From an uncultured Bacteroidia bacterium (lineage in GTDB: Bacteria > Bacteroidota > Bacteroidia > Bacteroidales > UBA932), in the NCBI GenBank assembly GCA_902778105.1, contig CACYWN010000011.1, forward strand, positions 1-64,000: a DNA stretch of 64,000 nt. Reading direction: 5' to 3'. Under the pieces are notes generated by a model. The model worked only from the letters and a program-made list of their open reading frames with translations, had not been told where the DNA came from and did not search any database. Positions 54,092 through 61,831 of the stretch are shown piece by piece. A program made the translations under genes and the position numbers. How positions within the stretch are numbered: position 1 is the first letter of the stretch; each line of letters begins with the position of its first letter.

Positions 54092-56740
54092 TCAGCTATT
54101 TTTCAGCGCTTTCAGCTGAGACTCCAGACTTTCAATCTTGGAAAGCGAATCCGCCTCTTTCTTACGCTCGTTTTCGATGACGGCAGCCGGCGCGTTGGCA
54201 ACGAAGCGCTCGTTTGCAAGCTTTCCGCGGACGCCGGCCAGGAATTTCTGCTGGTATGCGAGGTCCTTTTCGAGCTTCGCAATCTCCTCCGCGACATTTA
54301 CCAGGCCACTCAACGCGACGAACATTTCATGGGTACGGACCATGAATCCTACCCCCTGTCCGGAGCCGAAATCAGCCACGGTTTCCACCTTCACATTGCC
54401 CATTTTTTCGACGACCGGGAGAACATCGGCCGGGAAGCCACCCTTGATCTTGAGGTCGAGGGTTTCCTTCGGAGCGATGTTCTTCTGGTTGCGGATGCCG
54501 CGGACGCCGTTCACGGCTTCCTCGGCGAGCTCAAAGTTCACGAGCGTTGCGGGATTGAACGGCTTCACCGCAGGAGCGGCGGCGTACATGATGGTCTCCC
54601 CTTCCTTGCGGTCTTCCATGTTCTGCCACAGTTCCTCCGTGATGAACGGCATCACCGGGTGGATGAGTTTGAGAAGAGCCTCGAAATAGTCCAGGGTGGC
54701 ATCGAAGGTCGCACGGTCCACGGGCTGGCCGAAAGCCGGCTTGATGGCCTCCAGGTACCAGGCGCAGTAATCGTCCCAGAATAACTTGTAAATGGCCATC
54801 AGCGCATCGGAAATGCGGAATTTGCGATAGTGGTCCTCCACGGTGGCGACCGTTTCGCTGAGTTTTGCATCGAACCAGCGGATCGCTGCGGCCGCAGCGG
54901 GCGTCTGGGCGATGGAATCATCGACGGAGAAACCCTTTACCAGGCGGTAGGAGTTCCAGATCTTGTTGCAGAAAGCAGCCCCCTGCTTGATTTGTGCCTC
55001 ATCATAGAAGATATCGTTGCCGGCAGACGAGCACAGGAGCATGCCGATGCGGACGGCGTCGGCTCCGTAGGTCCCGATCAGGTCCAGCGGGTTCGGCGAG
55101 TTGCCGAGGGTCTTCGACATCTTCCGGCCGATCTTGTCGCGCACGATGCCGGTGAAATATACGTTGGAGAACGGTTCCCTGCCCATGAATTCCTCGCCGG
55201 CCATGATCATGCGGGCCACCCAGAAGAAGATGATGTCCGGGCCGGTCACCAGGTCGCTCGTCGGATAATAGTAGGCCAGGTCCTTGTTGGGTTTGTGGTC
55301 CGGATGGCCGGGCATTTCCGGGTCAAAGACAGAGATTGGCCAGAGCCAGGAACTGAACCAAGTATCCAGCACGTCTTCATCCTGATGAAGGTCTTCCAGC
55401 TTGATATCCGGGCAGATTGCACGTGCGGCCTCAAGTGCCGCTTCCGGTGTCGCTTCTACCACGAACTGGCCGTTCGGAAGATAGTAAGCAGGAATCCGCT
55501 GGCCCCACCAGAGCTGGCGGGAGATGCACCAGTCGTGGGCATTCTCCATCCAGTGGCGGTACGTATTGACGTAACGCTCCGGGATGAACTTCGTGCGTCC
55601 GCTCTCGACCGTCTCCAGGGCAACCTTCGCCAGGGTGTCCATCTTCAGGAACCATTGGGCGGAGAGCTTGGGCTCGATGACGGCATTCGTCCGCTCAGAG
55701 TAGCCCACCGGCGAAGTGTAATCTTCCACCTTTACCAGGTTTCCGGCTTCCTCCAGCATTTTCACGATCTTCTTGCGGGCGACGAAACGGTCCTCGCCGA
55801 CAAGGATCTGCGCATTCTCGTTCAGCTTGCCGTGGTCGTCGATGATCTCGAGGACCGGAAGGTTGTGGCGCAAGCCGATCTCGTAGTCGTGCACGTCGTG
55901 TGCCGGGGTAACCTTCAGGCATCCGGTACCGAAATCCATCTCCACGTAATCATCCTCGATCACCGGGATTTCCCGGTTGATCAGCGGAATCAGGACCTTC
56001 TTGCCGCGCAGCCAGTGATGGCGCTCATCCTTCGGATTCACGCAGATGGCAGCATCGGCCATGATGGTCTCCGGACGGGTGGTCGCGATGACCAGGAACT
56101 TGTCCGTAGGCTGGCCGTTCCCGTCAGAAATGTAATAACGGAGATGGTAGAAATGGCTCTTGGTGTCCTTGTGGACGACCTCGTCGTCACTCACGGCCGT
56201 GAGGGCCTCGGGGTCCCAGTTCACCATCCGGACTCCCTTGTAGATCCACCCCTTGCGGTAAAAATAGACAAAGGTATTGATAACGGCCTCGGAGAGAGCC
56301 GGTTCCATCGTGAACCGGGTACGGTCCCAGTCGCAGGAGCATCCCAGCTTACGGAGCTGCTGCAGGATAATGCCGCCGTGCTCTTCCTTCCAGGCCCACG
56401 CGTGCTTCAGGAACTCTTCGCGGCCGATGTCCTCCTTGGAAATGCCCTCCGCCTTGAGCTTCGCCACAACCTTGGATTCGGTGGCGATGGAGGCGTGGTC
56501 CGTTCCCGGCACCCAGCAGGCGTTCTTGCCATGCATGCGGGCGTTCCGGATGAGGACGTCATTCAGCGTATTGTTGAGCACATGACCCATATGCAGGATG
56601 CCCGTGACGTTGGGCGGCGGGATCACGATCGTATAAGGTTCCTTCTCGTTGGGTTCGGAATGGAAGAACTTGTGTTCCAGCCAATAGGCGTACCACTTGT
56701 CCTCCACTTCCGCGGCGTTGTACTTAGCTGCTAATTCCAT
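54092..56740 (-). CDS. valS: Valine--tRNA ligase
   Basis: This is a class Ia aminoacyl-tRNA synthetase of 882 aa. The HIGH-type motif is PPPNVTGILHMGHVLNN at about residues 41-57, and the KMSKS loop is KMSKTLGNSPNP. The editing domain contains ATTRPETIMADAA and the TPAHDVHDYEIG motif. The C-terminal coiled-coil arm (EEIAKLEKDLAYQQKFLAGV...) ends the protein, as in other ValS. Confidence 0.97.
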   Translation of the reverse strand: MELAAKYNAAEVEDKWYAYWLEHKFFHSEPNEKEPYTIVIPPPNVTGILHMGHVLNNTLNDVLIRNARMHGKNACWVPGTDHASIATESKVVAKLKAEGISKEDIGREEFLKHAWAWKEEHGGIILQQLRKLGCSCDWDRTRFTMEPALSEAVINTFVYFYRKGWIYKGVRMVNWDPEALTAVSDDEVVHKDTKSHFYHLRYYISDGNGQPTDKFLVIATTRPETIMADAAICVNPKDERHHWLRGKKVLIPLINREIPVIEDDYVEMDFGTGCLKVTPAHDVHDYEIGLRHNLPVLEIIDDHGKLNENAQILVGEDRFVARKKIVKMLEEAGNLVKVEDYTSPVGYSERTNAVIEPKLSAQWFLKMDTLAKVALETVESGRTKFIPERYVNTYRHWMENAHDWCISRQLWWGQRIPAYYLPNGQFVVEATPEAALEAARAICPDIKLEDLHQDEDVLDTWFSSWLWPISVFDPEMPGHPDHKPNKDLAYYYPTSDLVTGPDIIFFWVARMIMAGEEFMGREPFSNVYFTGIVRDKIGRKMSKTLGNSPNPLDLIGTYGADAVRIGMLLCSSAGNDIFYDEAQIKQGAAFCNKIWNSYRLVKGFSVDDSIAQTPAAAAAIRWFDAKLSETVATVEDHYRKFRISDALMAIYKLFWDDYCAWYLEAIKPAFGQPVDRATFDATLDYFEALLKLIHPVMPFITEELWQNMEDRKEGETIMYAAAPAVKPFNPATLVNFELAEEAVNGVRGIRNQKNIAPKETLDLKIKGGFPADVLPVVEKMGNVKVETVADFGSGQGVGFMVRTHEMFVALSGLVNVAEEIAKLEKDLAYQQKFLAGVRGKLANERFVANAPAAVIENERKKEADSLSKIESLESQLKALKNS

Positions 56741-56758
56741 GTTCGTAGTTTTATCTTA

Positions 56759-56766
56759 CAAATGTA
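56759..56766 (-). promoter_or_regulatory. valS -7 box
   Basis: On the minus strand TACATTTG matches TAnnTTTG exactly, 18 nt before the valS ATG. It lies within the palindrome TTACAAATGTAA. The DUF3467 promoter is divergent, 12 nt away. Confidence 0.5.
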
Positions 56767-56778
56767 ACGAATTTTTAT

Positions 56779-56786
56779 TAATTTTG
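56779..56786 (+). promoter_or_regulatory. -7 box of DUF3467-kdsC-maf
   Basis: TAATTTTG matches TAnnTTTG exactly, 29 nt before the DUF3467 ATG. It is the only candidate promoter before the three closely spaced genes. Confidence 0.45.
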
Positions 56787-56815
56787 TGAAATTGAAACTT
56801 GAAACGGATCCGATT

Positions 56816-57166
56816 ATGGACAATAACAACCAAAAACCGCAGCAGAACCAGCTCTCGATCGAGCTCAACCCCCAAACCACCAAAGTTTCCTATTCGAACC
56901 TTGCCATCATTTCCCATTCCCGGAGCGAGTTCGTGCTGGATTTCGCAGCCACCCTGCCCGGCCTGCCCAAGGCCCAGGTCGGCGACCGCATCATCATGAC
57001 CCCCGAGCACGCCAAGCGGCTGATGAACGCCCTTTTCGACAATATCTCCAAGTATGAGGCCCAGTTCGGCGTCATTGACCTGAACGGCAACGGCGGATCG
57101 CCGAAACCCGGCAGTACTTTCGATCTCGGTTCCTTCGGTCCCATCGGCGGCGGCAGCAAGTCCTAA
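56816..57166 (+). CDS. DUF3467 family protein
   Basis: The 116-aa protein has no signal peptide. Its core (YSNLAIISHSRSEFVLDFAATLPGLPKAQVGDRIIMTPEHAKRLMNAL) matches DUF3467, a small family of unknown function. A Gly/Ser-rich tail follows. The ATG at 56816 is chosen; a start at 56786 is inside the promoter box. It precedes kdsC by 3 nt. Confidence 0.85.
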   Translation: MDNNNQKPQQNQLSIELNPQTTKVSYSNLAIISHSRSEFVLDFAATLPGLPKAQVGDRIIMTPEHAKRLMNALFDNISKYEAQFGVIDLNGNGGSPKPGSTFDLGSFGPIGGGSKS

Positions 57167-57169
57167 CCC

Positions 57170-57691
57170 ATGGACATCCTGAAAATCAGGGCTTTCGCCC
57201 TGGACATCGACGGCGTATTCACCGACGGAAGCATCCTCTGCACGACCGACGGCGACCTTCTGCGCGTGTATGACGCGAAAGACGGTTTCGCCATCCGGAT
57301 GGCCGTGATGAACGGTTACCCGGTAGGTATCATCACCGGCGGAAGTTCCGAATCCATCCGGAAGAGGATGCTCGCAAGCGGTATCCTGCCCGAGGACGTG
57401 TATCTGCACTGCCGGGACAAGATGGAACAGTTCCGGGATTTCTGCAGGAAATACGCGCTGAAGCCTGAGGAAGTCATGTATTTCGGCGACGACATCCCCG
57501 ACGTGGAGGTGCTGCAGGCAGCCGGTTGCGGCGTATGCCCGTCCGACGGCGTCGAAGAAGCGAAAGCCGCGGCGGACATCGTCGCCACCAAACCCGGGGG
57601 CAAGGGATGCATCCGGGAGGTCATCGAGCACACGCTGAAGGCCCAGGGAAAATGGGTCTTCGATACCGGCGTCTACAAAAAGAAATTCTAG
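57170..57691 (+). CDS. kdsC: 3-deoxy-D-manno-octulosonate 8-phosphate phosphatase (KdsC-like HAD)
   Basis: The 173-aa HAD phosphatase, of the C0 (cap-less) type, should remove the 8-phosphate from KDO-8-P in lipid A-core synthesis. Motif I is LDIDGVFTDG with the nucleophile Asp, motif II is GIITGGSS, and motif IV is YFGDDIPDVEVL. YDAKDGFAIR is typical of KdsC. It lies 3 nt after the DUF3467 gene and 4 nt before maf. Confidence 0.9.
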   Translation: MDILKIRAFALDIDGVFTDGSILCTTDGDLLRVYDAKDGFAIRMAVMNGYPVGIITGGSSESIRKRMLASGILPEDVYLHCRDKMEQFRDFCRKYALKPEEVMYFGDDIPDVEVLQAAGCGVCPSDGVEEAKAAADIVATKPGGKGCIREVIEHTLKAQGKWVFDTGVYKKKF

Positions 57692-57695
57692 GCCG

Positions 57696-58289
57696 ATGGA
57701 CTTGAAAGGAAAGCGGGTCATCCTGGGCAGCAACTCCCCCAGACGGCGGGAGTTGCTTTCGGGTCTGAACATTGATTTCGAGGTAGATACAAGGAATGAT
57801 TTCGACGAACACTTCAGTCCAGATACTCCCTATGACGAAGTTCCCAGGCTGATGTCCGTGGGCAAGTCCCACGGCTTCCACCGCCCCCTGGAGGAAGATG
57901 AAATCCTTATCACGGCGGACACCATGGTCATCCTTCCCCCGGCAGACGGGCGTCCCGGTGAAATCCTGGGAAAACCCAAGGACCGCGAAGACGCCATCCG
58001 GATGCTCCGTGACCTCTCCGGCCGCGAACATCACGTCACCACCGCCGTCACCATCCGTACCCGCGACCGGGAAGAGACCTTCACCGACACCACCGAAGTG
58101 TGGTTCAAGAACCTTACCGACGAGGAAATCACCTATTATGTAGATACTTGCAAGCCCTTCGACAAGGCCGGCGCCTATGCCATCCAGGAATGGATCGGCC
58201 ATGCCGGCATCACCCGCATCGACGGATCCTACTTCAATGTCGTGGGATTCCCGGTCCAGAAGGTATACGAGGCGCTGAGCAATCTGTAG
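57696..58289 (+). CDS. maf: Maf-like nucleoside triphosphate pyrophosphatase
   Basis: The 197-aa protein hydrolyses non-canonical nucleotides or dTTP/UTP and is linked to septum control. The signature GSNSPRRRELLSGL is at about residues 9-22; ADTMV and ITYYVDTCKPFDKAGAYAIQE complete the active site. It ends the DUF3467-kdsC-maf unit. Confidence 0.92.
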   Translation: MDLKGKRVILGSNSPRRRELLSGLNIDFEVDTRNDFDEHFSPDTPYDEVPRLMSVGKSHGFHRPLEEDEILITADTMVILPPADGRPGEILGKPKDREDAIRMLRDLSGREHHVTTAVTIRTRDREETFTDTTEVWFKNLTDEEITYYVDTCKPFDKAGAYAIQEWIGHAGITRIDGSYFNVVGFPVQKVYEALSNL

Positions 58290-58311
58290 AATACCCGGTC
58301 AGCCGGGGCAT

Positions 58312-58430
58312 AAAAAAAAAGAGTGTCGGCCTGTCTCAGGCGGACGCTCTCACTAACCACATAATTAATAACACTAAAACTAATAACCAATAGAATGATT
58401 CCGTCAAGAGAACCTTGCTTCCTCATTCCG
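58312..58430 (-). ncRNA. Candidate small structured RNA with its own promoter and terminator
   Basis: The roughly 119-nt minus-strand transcript lies alone between maf and tdh. It is predicted from a perfect promoter (58435-58465) and an intrinsic terminator (58312-58350). Within it GAATGA and TCATTC (near 58425 and 58395) enclose CAAG-gttct-CTTG, giving a 5' stem-loop; an AU-rich middle and the terminator stem follow. I do not recognise it as tmRNA, SRP RNA, 6S RNA or RNase P. A 39-nt-codon open frame starting MRKQGSLD crosses the terminator and looks fortuitous. Confidence 0.55.
58320..58350 (-). terminator. Terminator of the candidate small RNA
   Basis: AGAGTGTCGGCCTG (58320-58333) pairs with CAGGCGGACGCTCT (58337-58350) at 12 of 14 positions with a 3-nt loop. 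On the minus strand it is followed by a run of at least nine T (58320-58312). Confidence 0.8.
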
Positions 58431-58434
58431 GGTA

Positions 58435-58465
58435 CAAAGGTACGGCTTTTTTCTTGATTTGCAAA
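58435..58465 (-). promoter_or_regulatory. Consensus promoter of the candidate small RNA
   Basis: TTTG (58465-58462) and TACCTTTG (58442-58435) are separated by exactly 19 nt on the minus strand, the best match to the Bacteroidota consensus in this window. Confidence 0.7.
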
Positions 58466-58588
58466 TTTTTTCAAAACTTTTTTTTGAAATTTTTTTACAA
58501 ATTTCATAAGTTGCTGATTATCAATAACCCTGCAAATACTTATTTTCAATCCGACCAATAATCTCAAAAACCAGAATCCGCAAATAAC
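58466..58588. other. AT-rich spacer upstream of the small RNA
   Basis: About 120 bp of A/T runs with no credible gene. Together with 58290-58311, which holds CCCGG-tcag-CCGGG, this accounts for the rest of the 373-bp gap between maf and tdh. Confidence 0.5.
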
Positions 58589-58619
58589 AAAGAGAGAGAC
58601 CCTTTGGATCCCTCTCTTT
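58589..58619 (-). terminator. Terminator of tdh
   Basis: AAAGAGAGAGA (58589-58599) pairs with TCCCTCTCTTT (58609-58619) with one mismatch; the minus strand continues TTTGTTATTTG. It lies 44 nt past the tdh stop. Confidence 0.65.
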
Positions 58620-58662
58620 CAACCAAATCGAAATTTCAAGGTTACGATTTTATACCTGTCTT

Positions 58663-59616
58663 TTACAGCAGCTTCTTCCTGAGGCAGGCGATCATGTCCA
58701 CCGTCATCGAATCCAGGTTATAAGTGGGTTTCCAATCCCACTCGGCGCGGGCGCAACTGTCATCCATCGAATCCGGCCAGGAGTTGGCAATGGCCTGACG
58801 GACCGGGTCCACCTCATAACGGACTTTCAGGTCCGGAATATACTCGCGGATCTTGGCGAAGAGCTGTTCGGGCTCGAAACTCATCGAGGCAATGTTGAAG
58901 GAATTCCGGTGGACGAGGCGGGAAGGATCGGCTTCCATCAGATGTACCGCGGCGCCCAGGGCATCCGGCATGTACATCATATCCATATAGGTCCCCGGGG
59001 CGATCGGGCAGACGAACTCCTCCCCCTTCACGGCGGAATAGTAAACCTCCACGGCATAGTCGGTGGTGCCGCCGCCCGGGAGGGTCACGTTGGAGATCAG
59101 GCCCGGGAAACGGACGGAACGGGTATCGACGCCGTATTTATGGAAATAATAGTCGGAAAGGAGCTCCGTCGCCACTTTCGTGACGCCATACATGGAACGG
59201 GGACGCTGGATCGTGTCCTGCGGGGTTCCGACATGCGGGGTCTCGGGGCCGAAAGAGCCGATGGAACTCGGCGTGAACACCGCACATTTTTTCTCGCGGG
59301 CGACCTCGAGGATGTTCAGCAGGCCGTTCATCTGGATATCCCAGGCCAGGAGGGGCTTTTTCTCCGCCACGGCCGACAGGAGGGCGGCCAGGTTATAGAT
59401 AGTGTCAATCGAATACTTCTCCACGATAGCAGCCAGGCCTGCCGCATCACGGACATCGGCCAGTTCGGCCGGACCGCTCTCCAGGAGGATACCTTTGGGT
59501 TCGGCGCCGGGAATGTACCCGGCGACAACGGTGCTGCCGGGGATTTCCCGACGGATTTTCATGGTAAGTTCGGAACCGATCTGGCCGGTGGAACCTATGA
59601 CAAGGACATTTTTCAT
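58663..59616 (-). CDS. tdh: L-threonine 3-dehydrogenase (SDR type)
   Basis: The 317-aa short-chain dehydrogenase oxidises L-threonine to 2-amino-3-oxobutyrate. VIGSTGQIGSEL is the NAD-binding motif and YGVTK has the catalytic Tyr and Lys. FTPSSIGSFGP and DMMYMPDA are typical of the epimerase-like threonine dehydrogenases. It is divergent from kbl, whose product takes the next step, which strongly supports the call over a generic epimerase. Confidence 0.9.
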   Translation of the reverse strand: MKNVLVIGSTGQIGSELTMKIRREIPGSTVVAGYIPGAEPKGILLESGPAELADVRDAAGLAAIVEKYSIDTIYNLAALLSAVAEKKPLLAWDIQMNGLLNILEVAREKKCAVFTPSSIGSFGPETPHVGTPQDTIQRPRSMYGVTKVATELLSDYYFHKYGVDTRSVRFPGLISNVTLPGGGTTDYAVEVYYSAVKGEEFVCPIAPGTYMDMMYMPDALGAAVHLMEADPSRLVHRNSFNIASMSFEPEQLFAKIREYIPDLKVRYEVDPVRQAIANSWPDSMDDSCARAEWDWKPTYNLDSMTVDMIACLRKKLL

Positions 59617-59635
59617 GACTTCGGTTTTAGCAGTA

Positions 59636-59643
59636 CAAATTTA
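59636..59643 (-). promoter_or_regulatory. tdh -7 box
   Basis: On the minus strand TAAATTTG is an exact TAnnTTTG match, 19 nt before the tdh ATG. It mirrors the kbl box at 59687-59694. Confidence 0.5.
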
Positions 59644-59686
59644 TGAGTTTTTCGTAAAATATGGTACATTTTCCGTAGAAAATCCA

Positions 59687-59694
59687 TAAATTTG
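59687..59694 (+). promoter_or_regulatory. kbl -7 box
   Basis: TAAATTTG is an exact TAnnTTTG match, 30 nt before the kbl ATG. With the tdh box it forms a symmetric pair (CAAATTTAT ... ATAAATTTG). Confidence 0.5.
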
Positions 59695-59724
59695 AAATCA
59701 GAAACACAAATACACCTTATTATT

Positions 59725-60885
59725 ATGTACGGTACATTCCAAAAGCACCTCCAGGACGAGCTCAAGGCCATTGAGGAGGCCGGCCTCTACAAGAAGGAAC
59801 GCAACATCGCTTCCGCACAGAGCGCCGAAATTACGCTCCAGGACGGCAGTAAAGCCCTGAATTTCTGTGCCAACAACTATCTCGGCCTCGCCGACAACCC
59901 CCGGCTGGTCGCAGCGGCGGAAAAAGCGATGAAAGAGCGCGGCTACGGCATGTCCTCCGTCCGCTTCATCTGTGGCACCCAGGATATCCACAAGGAACTT
60001 GAAAAGGCCATCGCTGACTACTTCCACACCGATGACGCCATCCTCTACGCCGCCTGCTTCGACGCGAACGGCGGCGTGTTCGAGCCCCTGCTGACCGCGG
60101 AGGACGCCATCATCTCCGACTCCCTGAACCACGCTTCCATCATCGACGGCGTCCGCCTGTGCAAGGCCCAGCGCTTCCGCTATGCCAATGCCGACATGGC
60201 CGATCTCGAGGAGAAGCTCAAAGAGGCCCAGGCCTGCCGCTTCCGCATCATCGTCACCGACGGTGTGTTCTCCATGGACGGCAACGTCGCCCCGATGGAC
60301 AAGATCTGCGATCTCGCCGAGAAGTATGACGCGATGGTGATGGTGGACGAGAGCCACTCCGCCGGCGTCGTGGGTCCGACCGGGCACGGCGTAGCCGAGC
60401 AGTTCAACTGCTACGGACGCATCGACATCTTCACCGGCACCCTTGGAAAGGCCTTCGGCGGCGCCGTGGGCGGCTTCACCACCGGCCGGCAGGAGATCAT
60501 CGACATGCTCCGCCAGCGCTCCCGCCCGTACCTGTTCTCGAACTCCATCCCGCCGATGATCGCCGGCGCCGGCCTGGAGCTGCACGACCGTCTCGTGGAG
60601 AACGTGAATTACTTCCGCGACAAGATGATGGCCGCCGGCTTCGACATCAAGCCCACCCAGAGCGCCATCTGCGCCGTGATGCTCTATGACGCTCCCCTGT
60701 CGCAGAAGTTTGCCGCCAAGATGGCCGAGGAGGGCATCTTCGTCACCGGCTTCTATTATCCGGTCGTTCCGAAGGGCCAGGCCCGCATCCGCGTGCAGCT
60801 CTCCGCCGCACACAAGAAAGAGCACCTGGACAAGGCTATCGCGGCCTTCATCAAGGTTGGAAAGGAACTGGGCGTGCTGAAATAG
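59725..60885 (+). CDS. kbl: 2-amino-3-ketobutyrate CoA ligase (glycine C-acetyltransferase)
   Basis: The 386-aa PLP enzyme converts 2-amino-3-oxobutyrate and CoA to glycine and acetyl-CoA. Conserved features are FCANNYLGLADNP, GTQDIHKELEKAIADYF, DSLNHASIIDG, VMVDESHSAGVVG and the PLP lysine in FTGTLGKAFGGAVGG. The family is shared with 8-amino-7-oxononanoate synthase, but the adjacent divergent tdh fixes the role. Start is the ATG at 59725; one at 59692 overlaps the promoter box. Confidence 0.94.
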   Translation: MYGTFQKHLQDELKAIEEAGLYKKERNIASAQSAEITLQDGSKALNFCANNYLGLADNPRLVAAAEKAMKERGYGMSSVRFICGTQDIHKELEKAIADYFHTDDAILYAACFDANGGVFEPLLTAEDAIISDSLNHASIIDGVRLCKAQRFRYANADMADLEEKLKEAQACRFRIIVTDGVFSMDGNVAPMDKICDLAEKYDAMVMVDESHSAGVVGPTGHGVAEQFNCYGRIDIFTGTLGKAFGGAVGGFTTGRQEIIDMLRQRSRPYLFSNSIPPMIAGAGLELHDRLVENVNYFRDKMMAAGFDIKPTQSAICAVMLYDAPLSQKFAAKMAEEGIFVTGFYYPVVPKGQARIRVQLSAAHKKEHLDKAIAAFIKVGKELGVLK

Positions 60886-60909
60886 CCGCTCCTCCTGCAT
60901 CTTCTCCGA

Positions 60910-60940
60910 CGGACCCGTTCAAAACGGGTCCGTTCGTTTT
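60910..60940 (+). terminator. Terminator of kbl
   Basis: CGGACCCGTT (60910-60919) and AACGGGTCCG (60923-60932) form a perfect 10-bp stem with a 3-nt loop, followed by TTCGTTTT. Confidence 0.85.
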
Positions 60941-60953
60941 GTGCCGGAATAGC

Positions 60954-60984
60954 TTGCGTTTTTCCGTCTAAATGGCTACTTTTA
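60954..60984 (+). promoter_or_regulatory. Candidate glsA-glsB promoter
   Basis: TTG (60954-60956) and TACTTTTA (60977-60984), one mismatch from TAnnTTTG, are separated by 20 nt. The ATG is 7 nt further, so the leader would be very short. Confidence 0.4.
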
Positions 60985-60991
60985 CACACGC

Positions 60992-61801
60992 ATGGAACCA
61001 TCTGACAAATACCTCATTGACGTTGGCGCCCTTTTCCGAAGCAAATTGGGGGAAAAGACGCCGAAGTGGCTGATTTGGCTGGGACGGAGACTCCTGCATG
61101 AGAAGTTCCTGAACGAATGTTTCAAGGAAGGATACACCGGTGTGGAGTTCGCAGAGAAGGCCTTGGAATACATGCATGTCACCCTGCAGGTGGAAGGCCT
61201 TGAAAAAGTTCCGACGGACCGGCTCGTCACCGTGGCATCCAACCATCCGCTCGGCGGCCATGACGCCCTTGCCATCGTCTCCATCTTCGGACGGATCTAC
61301 GACGGGAACATCCGGATCATGGTCAATGACTTCCTGATGGTCCTGAAGCAGCTCAACGGTATTTTCGTACCCGTGAACAAGATGGGCGGCCAGTCCCGGA
61401 ACCTGTCAGCCCAGACCGACGGCATCTTCCATTCCGACGCCCAGGTCCTCATGTTCCCGGCCGGCAAGTGCGCCCGGCGCGAGCACGGGAAGATCGTGGA
61501 GATGCCCTGGAAGAAGACCTTCCTCACCAAGAGCGTGGAAACGCACCGGGATATCATTCCCATGCATTTCTACGGCCGCAATTCCTGGCGCTTCTATTTC
61601 GTGGACTGGATCGGCAAGGTCACCGGCGTGAACAGGAAGTTCCCGCTGGCGATGATCCTGCTGGTGGACGAAATGTACCGTGCACAGGGCCGGACCTACC
61701 GCGTAGTGATCGGCGACCCGATCCCCTGGCAGACCTTCGACGGAAGCAAGAAGCCTGCAGAGTGGGCCGACTGGATCAAAGAAAAAGTTGAAAACCTATA
61801 A
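60992..61801 (+). CDS. glsA: Glycine lipid O-acyltransferase GlsA-like (PlsC fold)
   Basis: The 269-aa protein resembles lysophospholipid acyltransferases, with SNHPLGGHDALA (HX5D-like) at about residues 84-95 and FPAGKCARREHG. In Bacteroides thetaiotaomicron adjacent O- and N-acyltransferase genes (glsA and glsB) make glycine lipids, and the same pair is present here, 30 bp apart. On its own the sequence would only support 'acyltransferase'; the pairing supports glsA. Confidence 0.82.
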   Translation: MEPSDKYLIDVGALFRSKLGEKTPKWLIWLGRRLLHEKFLNECFKEGYTGVEFAEKALEYMHVTLQVEGLEKVPTDRLVTVASNHPLGGHDALAIVSIFGRIYDGNIRIMVNDFLMVLKQLNGIFVPVNKMGGQSRNLSAQTDGIFHSDAQVLMFPAGKCARREHGKIVEMPWKKTFLTKSVETHRDIIPMHFYGRNSWRFYFVDWIGKVTGVNRKFPLAMILLVDEMYRAQGRTYRVVIGDPIPWQTFDGSKKPAEWADWIKEKVENL

Positions 61802-61831
61802 AACGAATCCCTGTACTAAACCTGCCTGCCC

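Noticed and set aside
54830-56734. 634-aa open frame antisense to valS
   Set aside because: Shadow of valS.
58229-58567. 112-aa minus-strand frame across the small-RNA region
   Set aside because: It runs through a strong terminator and promoter and into antisense maf; no protein-like features.
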